From positions 115,732-167,425 of the forward strand of contig NZ_KI911337.1 of NCBI RefSeq assembly GCF_000513995.1: DNA of 51,694 nt. Reading direction: 5' to 3'. The number at the start of each line of letters is the position of its first letter. The stretch's first letter is position 1. A program made the translations under genes and the position numbers. The notes beneath the pieces were generated by a model. That model worked only from the letters and a program-made list of their open reading frames with translations. It was not told where the DNA came from and did not search any database. Below are positions 8,283 to 16,403 of the stretch, in pieces. The stretch comes from Pseudoxanthomonas sp. J35. GTDB lineage: Bacteria > Pseudomonadota > Gammaproteobacteria > Xanthomonadales > Xanthomonadaceae.

Positions 8283-9113
8283 ATGACCTACTGCGTCGGC
8301 ATCGAAGTGGACGAAGGCCTGGTCTTCGCCGCTGACACCCGTACCAACGCCTCGCTCGACGACGTCCGCGTGCACCGCAAGCTGCATGTGTTCGAGTACC
8401 CCGGCGAGCGGGTGTTCGTGCTGATGAGCGCCGGCAACCTGGCCACCACCCAGCTGGCGGTGTCGCGGCTGCGCCGCGACGCCGAGGATCCGGAGGCATC
8501 GCGCAGCCTGCGCACCTTCCGGCACCTGTTCGAGGTGGCCGAGTACGTCGGCGAGGTGCTGGTGGCCAGCCAGGTGCAGGCCAGCGAGCACGGGCCCAAC
8601 GCCGGCATCAGCACCCAGGCCACGCTGATCCTCGGCGGGCAAATCGCCGGCGAGCGCCCCGGCCTGTACATGATCTATCCGCTGGGCAACTGCATCGCCG
8701 CCTCGCCGGAGACGCCGTACCTGCAGATCGGCGAGTCCAAGTACGGCAAGCCGATCCTGGACCGGATCATCCGTCCCGAAACGGCGATGGAGGATGCGGC
8801 GCGCTGCGCGCTGCTGTCGCTGGACTCGACCATCCGCTCCAACCTGTCGGTGGGCCTGCCGATCGACCTGGCGCTGATCCGCGCCGGCGACCTGCGGATC
8901 AGCCAGCAGATGCGCCTGGAAGGCGATACGCCGCTGTACGCGGAAATCCACGACACCTGGTCGCGCAAGCTGGAGAACGCGGTGCGCACGCTGCCGCGCT
9001 TCCCGTGGGAGCCGCCGCTGCCCGCCGCGGACGAGTCGCGCCCGCTGCCGCCGCTGCCGCCGCGGCGCGGGCCTTCGCGGCAGGACCCGGGCGACCAGTC
9101 GGCGCAGCAGTAA
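8283..9113 (+). CDS. Anbu proteasome-like peptidase
   Basis: A 276-residue protein of the Anbu (ancestral beta-subunit) family, related to HslV and 20S proteasome beta-subunits; family members form self-compartmentalising assemblies. The proteasome catalytic set is present: the N-terminal Thr after Met removal (MTYCVGIEVDEG), Asp in FAADTRTNA and Lys in HRKLHVF. The body ends near residue 240 with TWSRKLENAVRTLP. A proline-rich tail of about 35 residues follows and is not needed for the fold. It lies directly after the ATP-grasp and alpha-E genes. The transglutaminase-like gene common in Anbu loci is absent between 5753 and 9125. Confidence 0.92.
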   Translation: MTYCVGIEVDEGLVFAADTRTNASLDDVRVHRKLHVFEYPGERVFVLMSAGNLATTQLAVSRLRRDAEDPEASRSLRTFRHLFEVAEYVGEVLVASQVQASEHGPNAGISTQATLILGGQIAGERPGLYMIYPLGNCIAASPETPYLQIGESKYGKPILDRIIRPETAMEDAARCALLSLDSTIRSNLSVGLPIDLALIRAGDLRISQQMRLEGDTPLYAEIHDTWSRKLENAVRTLPRFPWEPPLPAADESRPLPPLPPRRGPSRQDPGDQSAQQ

Positions 9114-9125
9114 GGCATCGCAACC

Positions 9126-9635
9126 ATGGATCCGAAACCGGCGGCGGTGGCCGCCATCCCGGTGCTGCTCAGCCTGGGCAGCAACCTCGAACCCGAACGC
9201 CACCTGCGTGCCGCGCTGGACGAGCTGCGCGCGCGCTTCGGCGAGATCGCCGTCTCGCCGGCGTACCGCACCGCCGCGGTCGGCTTCGACGGCGCGCCGT
9301 TCCTCAACAACGCCGTGTCCCTGCGCACCACGCTGCCGCTGGCCCAGCTGGAGGACTGGCTGCACGCGCTGGAGGACCGCCACGGCCGCGTGCGTACCGG
9401 CCCGCGCCTGGCCGACCGCACCCTGGACGTGGACGTGGTGTTCTACGGCGACCAGGTGGTGCGCGAGGACGGACAGGTGCGCATTCCGCGTCCGGAACTG
9501 AAGCACGCCTTCGTGCTCAAGCCGCTGGCCGACATCGCTCCGGATTTCGTCGATCCGCTGGGCGGGCGTACGCTCGCCGCGATGTGGCAGGCGCATCCGC
9601 AGCATGGCGATGCGTTCGAGGTCGTGCCGCTGTAA
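9126..9635 (+). CDS. folK: 2-amino-4-hydroxy-6-hydroxymethyldihydropteridine pyrophosphokinase
   Basis: A 169-residue cytoplasmic enzyme moving pyrophosphate from ATP to 6-hydroxymethyl-7,8-dihydropterin, the step after FolB and before FolP. Motifs are LLSLGSNLEPERHL at the N-terminus, SPAYRTAAVGF, FLNNAVSLRTTL, and the metal- and ATP-binding block RLADRTLDVDVVFYGD, followed by IPRPELKHAFVLKPL. Length is normal. It starts 12 bp after anbu stops, so it may be carried on the same transcript although unrelated in function. A FolM-like reductase lies convergently downstream. Confidence 0.96.
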   Translation: MDPKPAAVAAIPVLLSLGSNLEPERHLRAALDELRARFGEIAVSPAYRTAAVGFDGAPFLNNAVSLRTTLPLAQLEDWLHALEDRHGRVRTGPRLADRTLDVDVVFYGDQVVREDGQVRIPRPELKHAFVLKPLADIAPDFVDPLGGRTLAAMWQAHPQHGDAFEVVPL

Positions 9636-9677
9636 CGACAGGCTTCGCGTAGCGGCGCACGCGTCGCGTTGGAGGAG

Positions 9678-10427
9678 TCAGCGCTCGCGGCCGCCGTCCA
9701 CGTGCAGCACCTGGCCGGTGACGTAGGCCGCGTCCGCCGACAGCAGCCAGGCCACCGCCGCGGCGATGTCTTCCGGCGTGCCGGCGCGGCCCAGCGCGGT
9801 GGCCTGCAGGATCGCCTGCTGCGCGTCGGGGTCCGGTTCCTGCTCCGGCCACAGGATCGCGCCGGGCGCGACGGCGTTCACCCGCACCTGCGGCGCCAGC
9901 TCCAGTGCGAGCGCGCGGGTCAGCGAGACCAGCGCCGCTTTGGCCGACGAGTACGGCGCGTGCCGCGGCAATGGTCGTGCGGCGTAGACGTCGGCCAGGT
10001 TGACGATCGCGCCGCTGGCCGCGCGCAGGTGCGGCGCGGCCGCCTGGGCCAAGAAGAACGGCGCGCGCGCGTTCACCGCGAACAGATCGTCCCACTGCGC
10101 CGGCGTCACCGTGCCCAGCGGGGTGGGGAAGAAGTTGGAGGCGTTGTTGACCAGGGCGTCGAGGCGGCCGTAGTGGCCGACGGCAGCGGCGACCAGCTCC
10201 GGCAGGCGGTCGAACTGGCGCAGGTCGGCCTGCAGCACGTGCACGCTGCCGGCGCGCACGCCTTCCAGTTGCGCCGCCAGCGCCTGCATCTCCGCGCCCG
10301 AATGCAGGTGGTGCAGGGCCAGGTCGTAGCCGGCCGCATGCAGCCGCTGCGCGATCGCCGCGCCGATGCGGCGGGCGGCGCCGGTGACCAGGGCGACGGG
10401 GCGTGCGGGGGCGGGCGTCGGGCTCAT
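9678..10427 (-). CDS. Pteridine reductase-like short-chain dehydrogenase (FolM/PTR1 type)
   Basis: A 249-residue NADPH-dependent short-chain dehydrogenase. The cofactor motif TGAARRIGAAIA has the TGxxxRxG form seen in pteridine reductases rather than the general TGxxxGxG. The family segment NNASNFFPTPLG, the catalytic PYSSAKAAL (Y-x-x-x-K), RVNAVAPGAILWPE and the C-terminal GQVLHVDGGRER are present. This fits reduction of dihydrobiopterin, dihydromonapterin or dihydrofolate. Position next to folK supports a pterin role. It is divergent from the MidA gene with only 51 bp between them. Confidence 0.88.
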   Translation of the reverse strand: MSPTPAPARPVALVTGAARRIGAAIAQRLHAAGYDLALHHLHSGAEMQALAAQLEGVRAGSVHVLQADLRQFDRLPELVAAAVGHYGRLDALVNNASNFFPTPLGTVTPAQWDDLFAVNARAPFFLAQAAAPHLRAASGAIVNLADVYAARPLPRHAPYSSAKAALVSLTRALALELAPQVRVNAVAPGAILWPEQEPDPDAQQAILQATALGRAGTPEDIAAAVAWLLSADAAYVTGQVLHVDGGRER

Positions 10428-10478
10428 CGTGACGGGGGCTCGGCTATGCTGGTCCATTGTCACCGCCCCACGACCACG

Positions 10479-11663
10479 ATGCACGCCGAACTCCCCCTTC
10501 CCGAGCCGCAGGCCCTGGCCCACAGCGACACCCTGGCCGCGCACATCCGCGCCGAGATCGCCGCGGCCGGCGGCAGCGTGCCGTTCTCGCGCTTCATGGA
10601 ACTTTGCCTGTACGCGCCCGGCTTCGGTTACTACAGCGCCGGCAGCACCAAGTTCGGCGCCGCCGGCGATTTCGTCACCGCGCCGGAGCAGGGCCGGTTG
10701 TTCGCCGCCACCGTGGCCGGCGTGCTGGCCATGGCGCTGCAGTCGCTGGGCCCGCAGTCGCGGGTGCTGGAGGTGGGCGGCGGCAGCGGCGCCTTCGCCG
10801 AGGTCGCGCTCAAGCGCCTGCTGCAGCTGGACGCGCTGCCGGACCGCTACGCCATCCTCGAACCCAGCGCCGACCTGCGCGAGCGCCAGCGCGAGCATCT
10901 CGCCCGCACCCTGCCACCGACCGTGTTCGAGCTGGTGGAATGGCTGGACCGCCCGTTCGACGACGAGTGGGACGGCGTGCTGTTCGCCAACGAGGTGGTC
11001 GACGCGCTGCCGACGCCGCGCTTCGCCGTGCGCGGCGGCGAGGTGTTCGAGGAACACGTGGCGATGGACGCGGACGGCCGCTTCATCCTCGTCGACCAGC
11101 CGGCCGACGCGCTGCTGACCGCGGCGGTGCGCCACGTCGAGCGCACCATCGGCGCGCCGCTGCCGGAGGACTACCGGTCCGAACTGCTGCCGCAGCTGCC
11201 TTACTGGGTGCAGGCGGTGGGCGGCGGTCTGCGCTCCGGCGCGATGCTGTTCCTCGACTACGGCTATCCGCGCCGCGAGTACTACCTGCCGCAGCGTGCC
11301 GACGGCACCCTGCGCGCGTTCTACCGCCAGCGCATGCACGAGGACGTGCTGCGCTGGCCGGGCCTGCAGGACCTCACCGCCTCGGTCGATTTCACCGCGC
11401 TGGCCGAGGCCGGCACCGGCGCCGGCTTCGACCTGGCCGGCTACTGCAGCCAGGCCAGCTTCCTGCTCGGCAACGGCATCGACCGGCTGCTGGCGGAGGC
11501 CGAGGAACGCACCGACGAGGCCGGCGCCCTGCGCCTGCGCCAGGAGCTCAAGCGGCTCACCCTGCCCGAGCAGATGGGCGAGCGCTTCCAGGCCATGGCT
11601 TTCACCCGCGATGTCGACCTGGGCGCGGCCTTCCTGCTCGGCGACCTGAGCTGGCGGCTGTGA
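10479..11663 (+). CDS. SAM-dependent methyltransferase, MidA/NDUFAF7 family
   Basis: A 394-residue protein of the COG1565 family. The mitochondrial member methylates an arginine of a complex I subunit; the bacterial substrate is not established. Features are FMELCLYAPGFGYYSAG and the nearby GAAGDFVTAPE block, the SAM-binding glycine loop VLEVGGGSGAFAE, ANEVVDALPTPRF, and the GAMLFLDYGYPRREYY motif. It is the first gene of a tight cluster: its stop overlaps the GTG start of the VanZ gene by four bases (GTGA). A -10-like TATGCT lies near 10444 in the short divergent spacer. Confidence 0.93.
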   Translation: MHAELPLPEPQALAHSDTLAAHIRAEIAAAGGSVPFSRFMELCLYAPGFGYYSAGSTKFGAAGDFVTAPEQGRLFAATVAGVLAMALQSLGPQSRVLEVGGGSGAFAEVALKRLLQLDALPDRYAILEPSADLRERQREHLARTLPPTVFELVEWLDRPFDDEWDGVLFANEVVDALPTPRFAVRGGEVFEEHVAMDADGRFILVDQPADALLTAAVRHVERTIGAPLPEDYRSELLPQLPYWVQAVGGGLRSGAMLFLDYGYPRREYYLPQRADGTLRAFYRQRMHEDVLRWPGLQDLTASVDFTALAEAGTGAGFDLAGYCSQASFLLGNGIDRLLAEAEERTDEAGALRLRQELKRLTLPEQMGERFQAMAFTRDVDLGAAFLLGDLSWRL

Positions 11664-12049
11664 GCGTGCTCAAGCCATTCCGGCGCCCGCGCCTGTGGCT
11701 GGGGCTGTGGGCCGCGGCGCTGCTGGCGGTGATCGTGGCCTGCCTGGTCCCGCCGCCGCCGCTGGAGCTGCCGCAGCACAGCGACAAGCTTGAACACCTG
11801 CTCGCATACGCGATACTCGCCGCTGGCGCGGTGCAGCTGTTCCCCCGCGGCCGGGGGCTGTGGATGGCCGGCGGGGGACTGGTGCTGATGGGCGTGCTGC
11901 TGGAGGTCGCGCAGGGCGCGCTGACCAGCACGCGCATGGCCGATCCGGCCGACGCGCTGGCCAACACAGTGGGCGTGGTTCTCGGGCTTTCGACGGCGTT
12001 GACGCCATGGCGCGACGCCCTGCTGAAGATGGAAGGGGGCGATGGCTGA
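11660..12049 (+). CDS. VanZ family membrane protein
   Basis: A 129-residue membrane protein with about four hydrophobic helices (residues roughly 12–30, 45–60, 65–85 and 98–112). It has the VanZ signature SDKLEHLLAYAILAAGAVQL and the later DPADALANTVGVVLG. VanZ-like proteins are of unclear function; the founder gives low-level teicoplanin resistance. The start is GTG at 11660, overlapping the MidA stop. Its 3' end overlaps the O-GlcNAc transferase start by eight bases. The overlaps suggest coupled translation of all three genes. Confidence 0.88.
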   Translation: MSVLKPFRRPRLWLGLWAAALLAVIVACLVPPPPLELPQHSDKLEHLLAYAILAAGAVQLFPRGRGLWMAGGGLVLMGVLLEVAQGALTSTRMADPADALANTVGVVLGLSTALTPWRDALLKMEGGDG

Positions 12050-13883
12050 AGCGGACGGCGACGGCAGCGTGAAGCGGGGGGCACCGCCAGGTGCAGCCAC
12101 GCCCGCCACGCTCTACGCCGCCGCCTTTGCCGCCTACCGCAGGGGCGATGCCCTGCAGGCCCTCGCTATCCTCCAGCACCTCCTGCGCCAGGCGCCTGGC
12201 CATGCCGACGCCTGGAACCTGGCCGGCGTGATCCACGGCAGCCGCCAGGAACTGCCGCAGGCCATCGCCTGCTACCGGCGCGCGCTGGCCGCCGGCGCGC
12301 CCCCGGGCACCTGGGTCAACCTCGGCCTGGCGGAACAGCGCCGCGGCGCCCCTGCCGAAGCCGAGGCCGCCTACCGCGAAGCCCTGCGCCGCGACGACCG
12401 CCTGGCCCTGGCCTGGCAGAAGCTGGCCCAGCTGCAGGAGGAAACCGGACGGCCGGAAGAGGCCCTGGCCAGCCACCGCTGCGTGCTGCAGCTGGATCCC
12501 GGCAACCTGCGCAGCCTGGGCGAGGCGCTCACCCTGCGCCGCTACCTGGCCGACTGGGATCCGGCGCTGGGTCCTTCGCCCGAGGCGCTGCTGGCCGCCT
12601 GGCGCCAGGCTCCCGCCAGCGACCTCTCGCCGCTGCAGCTGCTGGCCCTGCCCGAGGCCGACGCGCCCCTGCAGAAGATGGCCGCGGCGAAGTTCGCCGC
12701 CACGCAATGGGGCGCGCAGCTGGCCCAGCCGCCGCTTTCGGCACCGCCCACGCCGCTGGAAGGCCGGCGCCTGCGGGTGGGCTACACCTCCTCGGACCTG
12801 CGCCGGCATGCGGTGTCCTACCTGCTGCTGGAGGCGATCGAGGCCCGCGACCACGCCAGCTGCGAGGTCTTCCTCTATGCGCAAGGCCCGGCGCCTCCCG
12901 GCGACGTCTGGCGCGCGCGGGCACGGGCCGCCGCCGACCGCTTCGTCGAACTGCCCGGCGACGACCTGGCCGCCGCGCGCCTGATCGCCGACGACCGGCT
13001 CGACGTGCTGGTCGACCTCAACGGCTATACCGGCAATGCGCGCATCGGCGTCCTCGCCCTGCGCCCGGCGCCGACGAGTGCGACCTGGCTGGGCTACATC
13101 GGCACGCTGGGCGACGGCCGCCTGGTGGACTACGTGATCGGCGACGCGGTGGCCACGCCGCTGGCGCGCGCGGGCGACTTCGCCGAGCACCTTGCCCTGC
13201 TGCCGCATTGCTACCAGCCCAACCCGTCGCTGCAACCGATACAGGCGCCGACGCGCGCCGAGGCCGGCCTGCCGGAAGAGGCGGTGGTGTTCTGCAGCTT
13301 CAACCAGGCCTACAAGCTGCATCCTGCGCTGTGGGACGACTGGTGCGCGATCCTCGCGGCGGTACCCGGTTCATTGCTGTGGCTGGCGCCACCACGCGCC
13401 GAGGTGGCGCGCGCCAACCTGCGACGCGAGGCCGAGGCGCGCGGCGTCGATGGCGCGCGCATCGTGTTCGGGCCGCAGCTGCCGCTGGAGGAACACCTGT
13501 CGCGACTGGCGCTGGCCGACCTGGCCCTGGATACCTGGCCCTACAACTCCGGCACCACCGCCGCCGACGCGCTGCGGGCAGGCGTGCCGCTGCTCACCTT
13601 CACCGGCGATACCTTCGCCGGGCGCATGGCCACCAGCCTGCTGCGTTCGCTGGGCCTGCACGAATGCATCCGCGCCGATCGCGCCGCGGTGGTCGCCGAG
13701 GCGGTGCGCCTGGGCAACGATGCGGCGGCGCGGGCGGCCTTGCGTTCGCGCCTGGCGGCGCTGCTGCCCACCGCACGCCTGTTCGATCCGAAGGCGATGG
13801 CGGCCGACCTGGAGCGGCTGTACCGCGCGATGCACGCCAACGCCCTGGCCGGGCGCCACGTGCCCATCGCCCTCGATCCCTGA
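12042..13883 (+). CDS. O-GlcNAc transferase, SPINDLY/XcOGT-like (GT41) with TPR repeats
   Basis: A 613-residue protein. About four TPR repeats (residues 20–160) precede the two-lobed GT41 catalytic region, as in Xanthomonas campestris OGT and eukaryotic OGT, which transfer GlcNAc from UDP-GlcNAc to Ser/Thr of proteins. Probable catalytic or UDP-binding residues by family alignment are H256 in SSDLRRHAVSYLL, K425 in FCSFNQAYKLHP and D497 in ALDTWPYNSGTTAADALRAG, followed by TFAGRMATSLL. No signal peptide is seen, so it is probably cytoplasmic. It is the last gene after MidA and VanZ and converges on the GH20 gene of the GlcNAc locus. Target proteins are unknown. Confidence 0.92.
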   Translation: MAEADGDGSVKRGAPPGAATPATLYAAAFAAYRRGDALQALAILQHLLRQAPGHADAWNLAGVIHGSRQELPQAIACYRRALAAGAPPGTWVNLGLAEQRRGAPAEAEAAYREALRRDDRLALAWQKLAQLQEETGRPEEALASHRCVLQLDPGNLRSLGEALTLRRYLADWDPALGPSPEALLAAWRQAPASDLSPLQLLALPEADAPLQKMAAAKFAATQWGAQLAQPPLSAPPTPLEGRRLRVGYTSSDLRRHAVSYLLLEAIEARDHASCEVFLYAQGPAPPGDVWRARARAAADRFVELPGDDLAAARLIADDRLDVLVDLNGYTGNARIGVLALRPAPTSATWLGYIGTLGDGRLVDYVIGDAVATPLARAGDFAEHLALLPHCYQPNPSLQPIQAPTRAEAGLPEEAVVFCSFNQAYKLHPALWDDWCAILAAVPGSLLWLAPPRAEVARANLRREAEARGVDGARIVFGPQLPLEEHLSRLALADLALDTWPYNSGTTAADALRAGVPLLTFTGDTFAGRMATSLLRSLGLHECIRADRAAVVAEAVRLGNDAAARAALRSRLAALLPTARLFDPKAMAADLERLYRAMHANALAGRHVPIALDP

Positions 13884-13887
13884 TACC

Positions 13888-13918
13888 CCGTTGCGCGGGC
13901 GCGCGGCCCGCGCAACGG
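13888..13918. terminator. Bidirectional hairpin between OGT and GH20 genes
   Basis: A perfect 13-bp stem, CCGTTGCGCGGGC with GCCCGCGCAACGG, and a 5-nt loop sit in the 45-bp gap between two converging genes. There is no T-tract, but position and strength suit termination on both strands. Confidence 0.7.
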
Positions 13919-13928
13919 AGCGGATGCC

Positions 13929-16298
13929 TCAGCGCAGCTGCAGGCCGACCCGGTCGACCACCCACATCTGCGGGCGCGTATCGCCGGTGAAACGCAGGCA
14001 CAGGTCGCGGCGCCCGGCGACATCGGCAGGCAGTTCCGCCACCAGCTCGATGAAGCCATCCCGGCCCGGCGCTTCCGGCAGCGGCACGCTGGCGAGGCGT
14101 TCGCCGCCGCAGCCGTCGGCGTGGATGTCCAGCTCGCCGTGCGTCGAGCGCGACGCTTCGAACTTGCGGTGCGGTTCGTCGTGGGCCAGCTGGAAGTAGT
14201 ACGGGATGCGCCCGGCGCGCACCTTCACCGCGGCCACGCCATCCAGGTCGGCGCCGTTCCACTGCCAGCACGGGTAGAAGATCGTGGTGTTGAAGATCGC
14301 ACGCTCGCCGTCCGCCGGGCCGTCGTCTTCCAGGCGCAGCAGCAGGCGCCCGGCGTCCGGGCAGGTGGCCAGCTGTTCGTCGGTGCGGACCAGCAGCGAC
14401 GAGGCGTCCCAGCGGTAGTCGCGCGCCGGTGCCAGCGCCACGCCGTCGGCGAAAGCCGCCGCGCGCAGCCGCGCCGGCAGCTCGAGCGTGAGCGGGCCGG
14501 TGTAGGCGGCGGAGCCGGCGGTCGGCTCGCTGCCATCGGTGGTGTAGTGCACGGCGTAGCCGAGCGGATTGGACAGGGTCACGGACACCGTGCCGGCCTT
14601 GCGGTCGTCCTCGGCCACCGCGTCCACCTGGAACGGCGTCTGCGCATAGCCGATTCCGGAGGCGCGGTAACGCTCCAGCTGCACCGGCAGGCGACGCAGG
14701 AAGCCGGCGTAGTCCTTGCGATCGGCCGGCGTCCAGCCGGTTTCGGCCACCGCCGCCAGGCGCGGGAACACGTGGTGCTCGAAGCGCTCCCAGGTGCGGG
14801 TGTGTTCGGTCCACAGGTTGGCCTGCAGGCCGAGGACGTGGTGGCGCTTGTCTTCCTCCAGCTCTGCCGGCACCGGTTCGAACTCGTACACGTCGCGCAG
14901 CGTGATCGTGTCCGGCCGGCCCGGTGGCTCGTACGGTGACTCGGTCTGCAGGTAGTCCAGGTACAGGTCGCCGGACGGCGACATCACCACGTCATGGCCT
15001 TCGCGCGCGGCCTCCAGCCCCCCCTCGGTGCCGCGCCAGGACATCACCGTGGCTTCCGGCGGAAGCGGGCCCTCGAGGATCTCGTCCCAGCCGACGAGGC
15101 GCTTGCCGTGCGCGGCGAGGAACTTCTCCAGCCACGCCACGATGTGGCTCTGCATCTCCATTTCGGTCTTCGCGCCGACCTCGCGCATGCGCTGCTGCAC
15201 GCGCGCCGAGGCTTCCCACTGGTCCTTGACCGCCTCGTCGCCGCCGATGTGGAAGTAGGTGCCGGGGAACAGCGGGATCAGCTCGCCGATCACGTCCTCG
15301 AGGAAGGCGATGGTGCTCTCCTCGGCGTTGAACAGGTTGGGGAACACGCCCCATTCGCTGGACGGCACCAGCGGCTCGTCGGTCGAACCCAGCTCCGGAT
15401 ACGCGGCGATCGCCGCGGTGGCGTGGCCGGGCTGGTTGATCTCCGGGACCACGGTGATGTGGCGCGCCGCGGCGTAGGCGACGATCTCGCGCACCTCGTC
15501 CTGGGTATACCAGCCGCAGTACGGACGCGGCTTGCCGGTGCGCGGATCGATGCCGCCGTCGCCGGCCGGGATGCGGCAGCCGCCGACCTCGGTGAGCTTC
15601 GGATACTTCCTGATCTCCACGCGCCAGCCCTGGTCGTCGGTGAGGTGCCAGTGCAGGACGTTGAGCTTGTGCAGGGCCATCGCGTCGATGACCTGCTTGA
15701 CCTGGTCCACGGTCCAGAAGTGGCGGGCCGGGTCCATCATGAAGCCGCGCCATGGGAAGCGCGGCGCATCCTCGATGCGCACCGCCGGCAGCCAGGCGGT
15801 GCCGTCGCCGTCGACGGTGGCCAGCTGCAGCAGGGTCATCGCGCCGTAGAACAGGCCGGCGGCATCGCTGGCGCTGACCGTGGCGCCAGCGGGTGTCACT
15901 TCCAGCAGGTAGGCCTCGGTGCCGGCGGCGGCGCGTGCCGGATCGAGCACGAAGCGGATCGCGCCGTCGGTCTCCTGCAGGCCTTCGCCCAGCCGGGGTT
16001 CGATGCCGCGGCCCTTGCCGAGCAGCGCCGCGAACTGCGTGGCGACGGTGCGTGCCGCGTCGCCTTCGGCCAGCAGCCGGGTATCGGCGCCGAGGGCGAG
16101 GCGGCCTTCGCCGGGCGTCATGCTGGCGGGCGCGGGCACCAGCGCCTGGCGGCTGTCGTAAGCCGGCGCCGCCGCCGAAGTGGCGGCCGGCTGGGCTTCC
16201 GGGGCCGCATCGCGGTCCCCGCCGCAGGCGGCGAGCATGGCGAGCAGGCCGGCCGCGCCGAGGCGGCGGGCGTGGTGGAGCAGGGTCGATCGCTTCAT
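13929..16298 (-). CDS. Beta-N-acetylhexosaminidase lipoprotein (GH20)
   Basis: A 789-residue exported lipoprotein that should remove terminal GlcNAc (or GalNAc) from the non-reducing end of chito-oligosaccharides or glycans by substrate-assisted catalysis. The signal peptide MKRSTLLHHARRLGAAGLLA ends in a LAAC lipobox. The GH20b domain covers about residues 50–180. The GH20 catalytic barrel contains FMMDPARHFW, LHWHLTDDQGWR, PEINQPGHATAA and the acid pair D354–E355 in FHIGGDEAV. A C-terminal region of about 200 residues holds a chitobiase-like Ig domain and a further domain. Start 16298 is set by the signal peptide. It follows the TonB-dependent receptor gene on the same strand. Confidence 0.95.
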   Translation of the reverse strand: MKRSTLLHHARRLGAAGLLAMLAACGGDRDAAPEAQPAATSAAAPAYDSRQALVPAPASMTPGEGRLALGADTRLLAEGDAARTVATQFAALLGKGRGIEPRLGEGLQETDGAIRFVLDPARAAAGTEAYLLEVTPAGATVSASDAAGLFYGAMTLLQLATVDGDGTAWLPAVRIEDAPRFPWRGFMMDPARHFWTVDQVKQVIDAMALHKLNVLHWHLTDDQGWRVEIRKYPKLTEVGGCRIPAGDGGIDPRTGKPRPYCGWYTQDEVREIVAYAAARHITVVPEINQPGHATAAIAAYPELGSTDEPLVPSSEWGVFPNLFNAEESTIAFLEDVIGELIPLFPGTYFHIGGDEAVKDQWEASARVQQRMREVGAKTEMEMQSHIVAWLEKFLAAHGKRLVGWDEILEGPLPPEATVMSWRGTEGGLEAAREGHDVVMSPSGDLYLDYLQTESPYEPPGRPDTITLRDVYEFEPVPAELEEDKRHHVLGLQANLWTEHTRTWERFEHHVFPRLAAVAETGWTPADRKDYAGFLRRLPVQLERYRASGIGYAQTPFQVDAVAEDDRKAGTVSVTLSNPLGYAVHYTTDGSEPTAGSAAYTGPLTLELPARLRAAAFADGVALAPARDYRWDASSLLVRTDEQLATCPDAGRLLLRLEDDGPADGERAIFNTTIFYPCWQWNGADLDGVAAVKVRAGRIPYYFQLAHDEPHRKFEASRSTHGELDIHADGCGGERLASVPLPEAPGRDGFIELVAELPADVAGRRDLCLRFTGDTRPQMWVVDRVGLQLR

Positions 16299-16338
16299 GG
16301 TCACTCCGTGAGGGTACGGATGCGGCGCCGGACATGGA

Positions 16339-16363
16339 ACGGGCCCGGGATCCCCGGGCCCGT
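16339..16363 (-). terminator. Strong GC hairpin after the TonB receptor gene
   Basis: The arms CGGGCCCGGG and CCCGGGCCCG are separated by only ATC, plus an outer A–T pair. It lies between the receptor stop (16404) and the GH20 start (16298). There is no T-tract. It could attenuate read-through into the GH20 gene. Confidence 0.55.
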
Positions 16364-16403
16364 CCACGGACGGACAGCGCATGCTGCCGTCATGGCGCCG
16401 GCA

